NCBI GenBank assembly: GCA_035566535.1
Contig: DATMRA010000040.1
Location: 1-6,157, forward strand
From: JAFARE01 sp035566535
GTDB taxonomy: Bacteria > Chloroflexota > Dormibacteria > Aeolococcales > Aeolococcaceae
DNA length: 6,157 nucleotides
Direction: 5' to 3'
The first letter of the stretch is position 1, and each line of letters begins with the position of its first letter. Below are positions 1-6,157 of this stretch, in pieces. The notes beneath the pieces are model-generated. The model was not told the DNA's origin, did no database searches, and worked only from the letters and a program-made list of their open reading frames with translations. The position numbers and the translations under genes are program-made.

Positions 1-63
1 CGTGTACCAGTCGCTGCGATCCAGCGGCGGGATATTCCGAGAACCGGTATCCGAGACGCTCAT
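1..63 (-). CDS. Possible start of a downstream gene, unidentified (truncated by window edge)
   Basis: An ATG at 63 opens a frame that runs without a stop for all 21 codons to the window edge, giving MSVSDTGSRNIPPLDRSDWY followed by Thr. The composition (Asp, Ser, Pro, Trp, Tyr) looks like an ordinary soluble N terminus, and there is no signal peptide or membrane segment in what is visible. It lies 41 bases after the GDPD stop on the same strand, with no hairpin terminator between, so it could be a fourth gene of the transcription unit. There is no convincing Shine-Dalgarno sequence, the frame is also open upstream of this ATG, and 21 codons are easily open by chance in GC-rich DNA. I do not recognise the family. 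Confidence 0.35.
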   Translation of the reverse strand, partial: MSVSDTGSRNIPPLDRSDWYT

Positions 64-104
64 TGGTGTCTGACCATAACAATCCCGTCCGCTCGAGGCA
101 TCGA
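64..104. other. Short intergenic gap, no terminator seen
   Basis: These 41 bases follow the GDPD stop. They hold no GC-rich inverted repeat with a T tract on the minus strand, so I see no intrinsic terminator and transcription may continue leftwards. No promoter-like -35/-10 pair or operator palindrome stands out. Confidence 0.45.
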
Positions 105-929
105 TCAGGACGCGGGAACCGGCAACGGCCACTGCCCGCGATCGACCAGCACGGACCGGAGCACACGCGGCCGGTCGGTCATGATCCCATCGACTCCGAG
201 GTCGAGCAATTCGTTCATGGTGGCTTCATCGTTGACGGTCCAGACGTGGACGGGCAGCCCGGTACGATGGGCAGCCTTCACGAATCCCGCGGTCACAAGG
301 TTGAAGTCGCGCCACTGGATGGGCACCTGGACGCAGTCGGCATCGAGCCGGGCCATCCGCCCGGCAAGTGCAAATGCCCACGCCATCGTCACGGCATTGC
401 GGCCCATGGACGTGCACACGCGGCGTTGCGTCAGGGCTCGCACTCGCAGCAGGCGGCGATCAGAGAATGAACCGATGCATACGCGGTCGTGCGCGTCCAG
501 CCGCTCGAGCAGTGCGGCGAGTGGTCCCACGCAGACGTCGTCCTTCGGGTCGATGTTGACCCGAACGTCGGGCCATCGTGTGAGCAGCTCTTCCAGCGTT
601 GGCACCTGCACGCCACTGCCGCGGAACGGATATGTGGCTCCGCCGTCGGCGGTGAACCAGTACCCCGCGTCGGCTTCACGGATGCTCGCCAGCGGCAGCC
701 TCGCGATGTGGCCGCGGCTGTCGGTCACGCGGTCGAGGGACGCATCGTGGAACGCCACGAGCGCACCGTCGGAAGTCATGTGCACGTCGGTCTCGAGATA
801 CCGGTATCCGAGCGCGACCGCGGCCTCGAATGCCGGCATGGTGTTCTCCGGCGCCTCCTCAGAGCCGCCCCGATGGGCGAAGGCAATCGGGCCTTCATGG
901 TCGAGAAAGGGTCGCTGAGCCACCGTCAC
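105..929 (-). CDS. Glycerophosphodiester phosphodiesterase (GDPD family)
   Basis: Predicted to hydrolyse glycerophosphodiesters (deacylated phospholipids such as glycerophosphocholine) to glycerol-3-phosphate plus an alcohol. The 274 residues form one GDPD TIM barrel with no signal peptide or membrane segment, so a cytosolic UgpQ-like role is likely. Visible motifs: H19-R20-G-G followed by PENT at 27-30; E46-T-D48 (metal ligands by family knowledge) with TSDG at 52-55; H61-D62, the catalytic His; NIDPKDD at 125-131, where D127 sits at the third acidic position; SFSDRRL at 154-160; and a C-terminal block with VWTVND at 229-234 and GVDGIMTDRP at 245-254. The start is GTG at 929, 12 bases after the gltD stop and in the gltD frame. 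A second GTG two codons later is equally possible, and neither has a clear ribosome binding site. The close spacing suggests co-transcription with gltBD. Exact substrate cannot be told; the wording resembles actinobacterial members (an impression). UgpQ or GlpQ would be over-specific names. Confidence 0.93.
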   Translation of the reverse strand: MTVAQRPFLDHEGPIAFAHRGGSEEAPENTMPAFEAAVALGYRYLETDVHMTSDGALVAFHDASLDRVTDSRGHIARLPLASIREADAGYWFTADGGATYPFRGSGVQVPTLEELLTRWPDVRVNIDPKDDVCVGPLAALLERLDAHDRVCIGSFSDRRLLRVRALTQRRVCTSMGRNAVTMAWAFALAGRMARLDADCVQVPIQWRDFNLVTAGFVKAAHRTGLPVHVWTVNDEATMNELLDLGVDGIMTDRPRVLRSVLVDRGQWPLPVPAS

Positions 930-941
930 CTGAGCTTGACG
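930..941 (-). other. 12-base gltD-GDPD spacer without its own ribosome binding site
   Basis: Between the gltD TAG (944-942) and the GTG at 929 there are four in-frame sense codons (CGT CAA GCT CAG). No GGAGG-like sequence is present at a useful distance from the GTG at 929 or from the alternative GTG at 923, and there is no hairpin. GDPD translation therefore probably depends on ribosomes arriving from gltD, and the two genes are very likely on one mRNA. Confidence 0.5.
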
Positions 942-2375
942 CTAGGGGAGAAGCGTTGTGCCCATGAGATATCGATCGCAGCTGCGAGCAGCCTGGCGTC
1001 CATCGGCGATGGCCCATACGATGAGCGACGCCCCCCGCGACGCATCGCCGGCCGCAAAGACCCCGGCCGCGTCTGTCGCGAAGTCCTCGCCAACGCGAAC
1101 GTTGCCCGCCGGATCACGGGAGACTCCGAGCTCCTCGATCACCCGAAGCGATGACGGTCCCTCGTACCCGATCGCCAGCAGCACGAGATCAGTGTCGAGG
1201 ATGGCATCGCTGCTGCGGATGGGCTCAAAACGCCTTCCATTCTCTCCGCGCTCGACGTTGACGCGGACCGTATGCACGCGCTGCACCGCCCCACGATCGC
1301 CGCTGAAGCCGGTGACCATGACTCCAAAATCGCGCGCGCCGCCCTCCTCATGGGCCGGGTAGGTGCGCAGGATCAATGGCCACTGCGGCCACGGCGTGCT
1401 GTCGGGACGGGCATCCGGTGGCTGCGGATAGATATAGAGCTGCTCGACGGATGCGCAGTGTTCACGGATGACGTTGCCCAGGCAGTCGGCGCCGGTGTCA
1501 CCGCCGCCGATGATGACCACGCGCTTGCCCGCAGCGCTGATCTCGGGTTGCGCAGTGATGCGATCGCCCGCTACACGCCGGTTCTGCTGTACGAGATAGT
1601 CCATCGCGAGGTGGATGCCATCTAGCTTCCGCCCTGAGCATTCGAGGTCGCGCGCCCGCTCGGCCCCGACAGCGAGCACGACCGCATCGAACTTGGCTCG
1701 CAGCTGCTCGGTGCCGATGTCGACGCCCGCCTCGTAGCCGGTTTCGAAGGTGATGCCCTCGGCCTCGAGCAAGGAGAGGCGCCGGTCCAGAACCCACTTC
1801 TCCATCTTGAAGTCGGGTATGCCGTAGCGAAGCAGCCCACCGATGCGGTCGGCTTTCTCGTACACCGTTACGAGGTGCCCGGCGTGGTTGAGCTGTTGGG
1901 CGGCGGCCAGGCCCGCGGGCCCGGAGCCCACGACCGCAACGCGTTTGCCCGTCCGATGTGCGGGCGGCTCGGCGCGCACCCAGCCTTCCTCGAAAGCACG
2001 GTCGATGATTGCCTGCTCGATCGACTTGATCGTGACCGGGTCGTCGTTGATGTCGAGCACGCACGCGGGCTCGCACGGAGCCGGGCACAGCCGGCCGGTG
2101 AACTCAGGAAAGTTGTTGGTGAGATGCAGGCGTTCGATGGCCGCCTCCCAATCGTCGCGCCGCACCAGGTCGTTCCACTCGGGAATGAGGTTGCCCAGTG
2201 GACAGCCGTCGTGGCAAAACGCGACCCCACAGTCCATGCAGCGCGACGCCTGCTCGCGCGCTGTCTGCAGCGGCAGGGGCAGGTACACCTCGCGGTAGTC
2301 ATACACGCGCTCGTGCACCGGCCTGCGGGGGGCGGTGCGGCGGGAGTGCTCCAGAAATCCGGTCCGCGCCTGCAT
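942..2375 (-). CDS. gltD: Glutamate synthase (NADPH) small subunit
   Basis: The 477-residue beta subunit of NADPH-GOGAT oxidises NADPH at FAD and feeds electrons to the large subunit; this length is typical. The N-terminal domain carries two cysteine groups for the 4Fe-4S centres: C46, C49, C54, C58 (within CMDCGVAFCHDGCPLGNLIP) and C97, C101, C105 (CPAPCEPAC). The FAD Rossmann motif GSGPAG is at 150-155, followed by GGLLRYGIPDFKM at 179-191. The NADPH Rossmann motif GGGDTGAD is at 290-297. The C-terminal FAD segment AAGDASRG is at 441-448, followed by SLIVWAIADGRQAA. The ATG at 2375 fits because the product begins MQARTGFLE, and Gly-Phe-Leu-Glu near the N terminus is characteristic of GltD. 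The start overlaps the gltB stop by one base (TGATG) and only a weak purine stretch lies upstream, so translation is probably coupled to gltB. The family is related to NfnB, PreT and the N-terminal part of dihydropyrimidine dehydrogenase, but its position beside gltB and its N terminus settle the call. It ends in TAG. Confidence 0.98.
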   Translation of the reverse strand: MQARTGFLEHSRRTAPRRPVHERVYDYREVYLPLPLQTAREQASRCMDCGVAFCHDGCPLGNLIPEWNDLVRRDDWEAAIERLHLTNNFPEFTGRLCPAPCEPACVLDINDDPVTIKSIEQAIIDRAFEEGWVRAEPPAHRTGKRVAVVGSGPAGLAAAQQLNHAGHLVTVYEKADRIGGLLRYGIPDFKMEKWVLDRRLSLLEAEGITFETGYEAGVDIGTEQLRAKFDAVVLAVGAERARDLECSGRKLDGIHLAMDYLVQQNRRVAGDRITAQPEISAAGKRVVIIGGGDTGADCLGNVIREHCASVEQLYIYPQPPDARPDSTPWPQWPLILRTYPAHEEGGARDFGVMVTGFSGDRGAVQRVHTVRVNVERGENGRRFEPIRSSDAILDTDLVLLAIGYEGPSSLRVIEELGVSRDPAGNVRVGEDFATDAAGVFAAGDASRGASLIVWAIADGRQAARSCDRYLMGTTLLP

Positions 2376-2377
2376 CA
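2373..2377 (-). promoter_or_regulatory. gltB/gltD stop-start overlap (translational coupling)
   Basis: On the minus strand the gltB stop TGA and the gltD start ATG share one base (TGATG). No strong Shine-Dalgarno sequence lies upstream; the best purine stretch is a GGA about 12 bases before the ATG. Ribosomes finishing gltB would therefore be expected to re-initiate on gltD, which suits a complex needing both subunits in similar amounts. The overlap is seen directly; coupling is inferred. Confidence 0.7.
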
Positions 2378-5300
2378 GCTGACCAATTCCAGGCGGTCGT
2401 CGCGCAAAGCGCGCCGGTACTCCTCGGGCATTACCTTGACGAATTGGTCCGTTGTACGCCGCCAGTTCTTGAGCAGCCGCTTGGCGACCACGCTGCCGGT
2501 CAGTTGCTCGTGCCGCTCCAGCAAACGACGTACGAGCTCCACGTCATCCCGGTCGTCAAGCGCCTCGAGGTCGAGCGTGGCCGTGTTGCACCGCTCGCTG
2601 AAGAGCCCTTCCTCATCGAGCACGTAGGCGATGCCGCCGCTCATACCCGCGGCGAAGTTGCGCCCCGTACGGCCGATCACCACCACGGTTCCACCAGTCA
2701 TGTACTCGCATCCGTGGTCGCCGACCCCCTCAACGACAGCGACAGCGCCGCTGTTGCGCACAGCGAACCGCTCTCCCGCCACGCCGCGCACGAAAGCCTC
2801 GCCGGATGTGGCGCCATACAACGCCACGTTGCCGATGATGATGTTCTCGTCGTCGCGGCGGGTAGAGCGCCGCGGTGGCCGGATCACCAGCCTGCCGCCC
2901 GACAGGCCCTTGCCGACATAGTCGTTGGCCTCTCCGCGCAACGTGAGCGTGATACCTGCCGCCAACCAGGCGCCGAACGACTGTCCGGCAGCACCGGCGA
3001 GCTCCAGCTGTAGCGTTCCATCGGGCAGCCCGGCTTCCCCATGACGGCGTGCCACCTCGCCGCTGAGGAGCGCGCCGATCGACCGGTGCACGTTGCGCAC
3101 GTTGCGCTTGAGCGTCACCGGCTCTTTGTGCTCGAGCGCGGGCAGGCACTCGGGGAGCAGTTCGGCGTCGAGCATCGTCTCGACGGAGGCCTTTTGCACG
3201 GTGGAATGACGCCGATCGGCCGCGTCCGTGACCTGCGGCTGGTGCAGTAGCAGCGAGAGATCGAGGCCCCGTGCCTTCCAGTGCTCGATCGCCGGCCGCG
3301 TCTGCAGCCGGTCGACGCGACCCACGAGATCGTCAAATCGCGCGATGCCCAGCCGTGACATCCACCGGCGCACATCCTCGGCGAGGAAGAGCATGAAGTT
3401 GACCACGTGTTCCACGCGTCCGGTGAAGCGCTGGCGCAGCACAGGGTCCTGCGTTGCGATGCCGACAGGGCACGTGTTGAGGTGACAGACACGCATCATC
3501 ACGCAACCCGCTGCGACCAGCGGCGCCGTGGCAAAGGCGAATTCGTCTGCACCGAGCAGCGCGCCCACGACAACGTCTCGGCCCGTCTTCATCTGCCCGT
3601 CCGCCTGCAGCGTCACGCGGCTGCGCAAGCCGTGATCCACGAGCACGTGTTGCGATTCTGCGAGGCCCAGCTCCCACGGCACGCCCGCGTGCTTGATCGC
3701 CGTCAGCGGTGATGCGCCCGTCCCGCCCTCATAGCCGGCGATCACGATGTGGTCGGCGCGCGCTTTTGCGACACCCGCGGCGACGGTTCCGACGCCGGCT
3801 TCCGCCACGAGCTTGACGCTGATGCGCGCTCGCGGGTTGGCGGCGCGCAGGTCCCAGATGAGCTGCGCCAGGTCCTCGATGGAATAGATGTCGTGGTGGG
3901 GTGGGGGGGAGATGAGGCCGACGCCCGGCATCGAATGGCGCAGCCGCGCGATGGTTGCGTCCACCTTGTTGCCCGGCAGCTGGCCGCCCTCGCCCGGCTT
4001 GGCACCCTGCGCGATCTTGATCTGCAGCTCATCGGCGTTGACGAGGTACTCCGCGGTGACGCCGAACCGCGCCGACGCGACCTGTTTGATGGCGCTGCGC
4101 CGCATGTCGCCGTTGGCATCAGGCTCGAACCGTGCACGGTCCTCACCACCCTCACCGGTGTTCGACCGCCCGCCGAGCCGGTTCATCGCGATGGCGAGGG
4201 TCTCGTGCATCTCCTTGCTGATCGATCCGTGCGACATCGCGCCGGTGGCGAAGCGCCGGACGATGCTGCTTGCCGGCTCGACCTGCTCCAACGGCAGCGG
4301 CTCGGGCGCTTCCCGCAGTTCGAGCAGGCCGCGAAGGTTCTTCAACCCCCGCGTGTTGTCGTCGGCGAGGGCTGCGTATTCGCGAAACGCCTGCTCGTCG
4401 CCGGACTTCACCGCGTGTTGCAGACGGCCGATCACCTCTGGATTCCACTGGTGCGATTCGCCGCCGCGACGCCAGCGATACTCCCCGCGGTCCTCCAGTG
4501 TTGGCGCGGCGATGCGCACTGCAGGGAACGCACGATCGTGACGCGCGATTGCCTCCGCCGCAATCACATCGAGCCCAACGCCGCCGATGCGTGACGGCGT
4601 GCCCGTGAAGTAGCGGTCGATCACGTCGCTGTCCAGGCCGAGGCATTCGAAGATCTGGGCGCCGCAGTACGAGAGGATTGTGGAGATGCCCATGCGCGCG
4701 ATGGTCTTGTACATCCCCTTCACCAGCGCGTCGATGTAGATCGCCTCGGCGCGCTCGCTGCCGATGTCGGCGGGGAGGAGGGCCTGGCGCTCGAGATCGT
4801 GCAGGGTCTCGAACGCGAGATACGGGTTCACCGCCTCCGCGCCGTAGCCGATGAGCAGCGCCAGGTGCATGACTTCGCGGACTTCGCCGGTTTCGACCAC
4901 GAGCCCCACCCCGGTGCGCGTCTGCTCGCGGACCAGGTGCTGGTGCACCGCAGCCGTGGCCAGCAACGACGGAATGGGCACGTGCGACGCGTCGATGTGG
5001 CGGTCGCTCAGCACGAGGATCGTGACGCCGTTGCGCACATGCTCGGATGCCATCCGGCAGATGCGCTCCAGCCCGTGCACGAGCCCCTCGGCACCTGCGT
5101 CGCGATGGAAGACCATGGAGACGGTTGCGACCGGGAATTCGCTCTGCGTGACGTGGCGAATCTTCTCCAGGTCGAGGTTGCTGAGCACCGGGTGCGCCAG
5201 CTCCAGTCGCTTGGCCTGTCCCGGGCCCTGCTCGAGCAGGTTGCCACCCGCTCCCAGTGACGTCACCAATGACATCACCGCGTGCTCCCGTATGGGATCG

Positions 5301-6157
5301 ATCGGCGGATTGGTGACTTGCGCGAAGAGCTGCTTGAAGTAGTTGAAGAGCGGAAGCGGGCGCTCGCTGAGGACGGCGAGCGGCACATCGTTGCCCATGG
5401 ACCCCACCGGTTCCTGCCCGGTGTTCACCATCGACGCCAAGAGCAGCTGCACGTCCTCGACGCTGTAGCCGAACGCCTGCTGCCGCACGAGCAGCGTGCC
5501 CGGGTCCGGTGGTGGCAGCTGTGCCGGCGGCGCGAGCTCATCCAGGTACACGGTGCCACCGCGGATCCAATCGCGATACGGCTGCGCGGCAGCAAGCGTG
5601 TTCTTCACCTCACCGTCGTCGAGCACGCGCCCCGCAAACGTGTCGACGAGCAGAAGCCGCCCCGGCTCCAGGCGCCACTTGCGAGTGATGCGCTCGTCGG
5701 GGATGTCCAGCACGCCGGCCTCGGACGCCATCACCACGAGTCCGTCCTCGGTGGTGAGGTAGCGAGCCGGACGCAGGCCGTTGCGATCGAGCGTTGCGCC
5801 GACGAGGCGGCCGTCGGTAAATGCGATGGCCGCCGGGCCGTCCCACGGTTCGAGCAGCGACGAATGGAACTCGTAGAACGCGCGCCGCTCCTCGTCCATG
5901 ATCGGATTGCGGTGCCACGCTTCCGGGATCATCATCATCACGGCGTGCTCGACGGAGCGCCCGCTCATAGTGAGCAGCTCCAGCAGGTTGTCGAACTGTG
6001 AGGAGTCCGAGCCGGCCTCGTCGATGATGGGACGCAGCTTGGCAATGTCATCGCCAAACTGTGGGCTGCGAAATTTCGACTGGCGCGCACGCATCCAGTT
6101 GACGTTGCCCCGGAGCGTGTTGATCTCGCCGTTGTGCGCGCTCAGGCGGAATGGCTG
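2375..6157 (-). CDS. gltB: Glutamate synthase (NADPH) large subunit, 5'-truncated by window edge
   Basis: The large (alpha) subunit of NADPH-GOGAT hydrolyses glutamine and transfers the ammonia to 2-oxoglutarate, giving glutamate in the cytoplasm. About 1260 residues are visible against a usual ~1500, so roughly the first 240, including the catalytic N-terminal Cys, lie beyond 6157. The frame is open to the edge, and the in-frame Met at 6094 is internal: the preceding residues read HNGEINTLRGN, a core glutaminase motif with the Asn-Gly expected at the oxyanion hole. Counting from the edge: rest of the class II amidotransferase (PEAW at ~78, WDGPAAIAFTDG at ~105, DRNGLRPARY at ~124); central domain (NYFKQLFAQVTNPP at ~272); FMN-binding TIM barrel (MSHGSIS at 641, KPGEGGQLPG at 720, SPPPHHDIYSIEDL at 750, GGTGASP at 811); the 3Fe-4S ligands Cys885, Cys891, Cys896 (C-x5-C-x4-C); and the C-terminal GXGXG beta-helix (NDYVGKGLSGG at 1078, GDHGCEYMTGG at 1146, GMSGG at 1171). 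No frameshift or missing motif is visible. It ends in TGA overlapping gltD. Partnership with gltD indicates the NADPH rather than the ferredoxin enzyme. Confidence 0.98.
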   Translation of the reverse strand, partial: QPFRLSAHNGEINTLRGNVNWMRARQSKFRSPQFGDDIAKLRPIIDEAGSDSSQFDNLLELLTMSGRSVEHAVMMMIPEAWHRNPIMDEERRAFYEFHSSLLEPWDGPAAIAFTDGRLVGATLDRNGLRPARYLTTEDGLVVMASEAGVLDIPDERITRKWRLEPGRLLLVDTFAGRVLDDGEVKNTLAAAQPYRDWIRGGTVYLDELAPPAQLPPPDPGTLLVRQQAFGYSVEDVQLLLASMVNTGQEPVGSMGNDVPLAVLSERPLPLFNYFKQLFAQVTNPPIDPIREHAVMSLVTSLGAGGNLLEQGPGQAKRLELAHPVLSNLDLEKIRHVTQSEFPVATVSMVFHRDAGAEGLVHGLERICRMASEHVRNGVTILVLSDRHIDASHVPIPSLLATAAVHQHLVREQTRTGVGLVVETGEVREVMHLALLIGYGAEAVNPYLAFETLHDLERQALLPADIGSERAEAIYIDALVKGMYKTIARMGISTILSYCGAQIFECLGLDSDVIDRYFTGTPSRIGGVGLDVIAAEAIARHDRAFPAVRIAAPTLEDRGEYRWRRGGESHQWNPEVIGRLQHAVKSGDEQAFREYAALADDNTRGLKNLRGLLELREAPEPLPLEQVEPASSIVRRFATGAMSHGSISKEMHETLAIAMNRLGGRSNTGEGGEDRARFEPDANGDMRRSAIKQVASARFGVTAEYLVNADELQIKIAQGAKPGEGGQLPGNKVDATIARLRHSMPGVGLISPPPHHDIYSIEDLAQLIWDLRAANPRARISVKLVAEAGVGTVAAGVAKARADHIVIAGYEGGTGASPLTAIKHAGVPWELGLAESQHVLVDHGLRSRVTLQADGQMKTGRDVVVGALLGADEFAFATAPLVAAGCVMMRVCHLNTCPVGIATQDPVLRQRFTGRVEHVVNFMLFLAEDVRRWMSRLGIARFDDLVGRVDRLQTRPAIEHWKARGLDLSLLLHQPQVTDAADRRHSTVQKASVETMLDAELLPECLPALEHKEPVTLKRNVRNVHRSIGALLSGEVARRHGEAGLPDGTLQLELAGAAGQSFGAWLAAGITLTLRGEANDYVGKGLSGGRLVIRPPRRSTRRDDENIIIGNVALYGATSGEAFVRGVAGERFAVRNSGAVAVVEGVGDHGCEYMTGGTVVVIGRTGRNFAAGMSGGIAYVLDEEGLFSERCNTATLDLEALDDRDDVELVRRLLERHEQLTGSVVAKRLLKNWRRTTDQFVKVMPEEYRRALRDDRLELVS

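Noticed and set aside
43..55. A 13-base direct repeat, identical at 43-55 and 800-812.
   Set aside because: About one such match is not surprising in 6 kb of GC-rich DNA. The second copy encodes part of the GDPD in a different frame from the first, and nothing flanks them to suggest an att site or transposon end.
60..101. A 13-codon minus-strand frame with ATG at 101 right after the GDPD stop.
   Set aside because: It is very short, has no ribosome binding site and overlaps the ATG at 63; nothing distinguishes it from chance.
489..1154. Plus-strand open frames opposite the GDPD and the end of gltD (181-918 and 489-1154).
   Set aside because: The minus-strand frame has all GDPD motifs in order. 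The plus-strand products show no domain and have low-complexity Arg/Ser or His/Arg composition typical of antisense shadows.
3707..3736. GltB FMN-domain segment AGYEGGTGASP, differing from the common SGHDGGTGASP form.
   Set aside because: Tyr at this site also occurs in enterobacterial GltB as I remember it, and Asp to Glu is conservative. I judge it ordinary family variation.
3749..4594. Long plus-strand open frame of 281 codons opposite gltB, with similar ones at 2198-3013, 1875-2627 and 5282-6001.
   Set aside because: They lie entirely or mainly opposite conserved glutamate synthase codons, are rich in Arg, His and Ala with no recognisable motif, and are expected from strong third-position GC bias on the coding strand.
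2375..6094. Start of gltB at the in-frame Met at 6094.
   Set aside because: The 21 codons to the right of it, up to the window edge, encode conserved glutaminase-domain sequence (HNGEINTLRGN), so this Met is internal and the gene is cut by the edge.
1..6157. Search for a hidden novel system: tandem repeats, CRISPR-like spacing, structured RNA, toxin-antitoxin pairs, insertion sequence ends.
   Set aside because: Almost the whole window is accounted for by three conserved metabolic genes with intact motifs, leaving only about 50 non-coding bases between genes, and I saw no repeat array or RNA-like structure by eye.

Overview
This 6.2 kb window is a GC-rich stretch of bacterial chromosome with every supported gene on the minus strand. 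It reads, in transcription order (right to left), gltB - gltD - glycerophosphodiester phosphodiesterase - start of a further, unidentified ORF. The gene-level content is ordinary central metabolism. I see no mobile element, CRISPR array, RNA gene, phage gene or defence gene, and I do not think a new system is present.

Layout: positions 2375-6157 hold the last ~1260 codons of the large subunit of NADPH-dependent glutamate synthase (gltB). Its 5' end, including the catalytic N-terminal cysteine, lies beyond the right edge. Positions 942-2375 hold a complete gltD, the small FAD/NADPH subunit, which overlaps gltB by one base. Positions 105-929 hold a complete cytosolic-type glycerophosphodiester phosphodiesterase (GDPD) that starts 12 bases after the gltD stop, in the same reading frame. 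Positions 64-104 are a short gap with no terminator-like hairpin. Positions 1-63 hold the first 21 codons of a possible next gene, which I cannot identify.

How the genes work together: GltD takes electrons from NADPH through FAD and passes them over iron-sulfur clusters to GltB. GltB hydrolyses glutamine and uses the released ammonia to convert 2-oxoglutarate into glutamate on its FMN site. With glutamine synthetase (not in this window) this forms the GS-GOGAT route of ammonia assimilation. The GDPD would release glycerol-3-phosphate and an alcohol from phospholipid head-group diesters. Its tight spacing suggests co-transcription with gltBD, but a functional link to nitrogen assimilation is only an inference.

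Organism: high GC, strong GC preference at third codon positions, the bacterial NADPH-type GltB/GltD pair and a GDPD whose wording looks to me most like actinobacterial homologues suggest a high-GC bacterium, perhaps Actinomycetota. This is an impression from remembered family patterns, and other GC-rich phyla (for example Gemmatimonadota or Acidobacteriota) remain possible. The operon promoter would lie upstream of gltB, outside the window.
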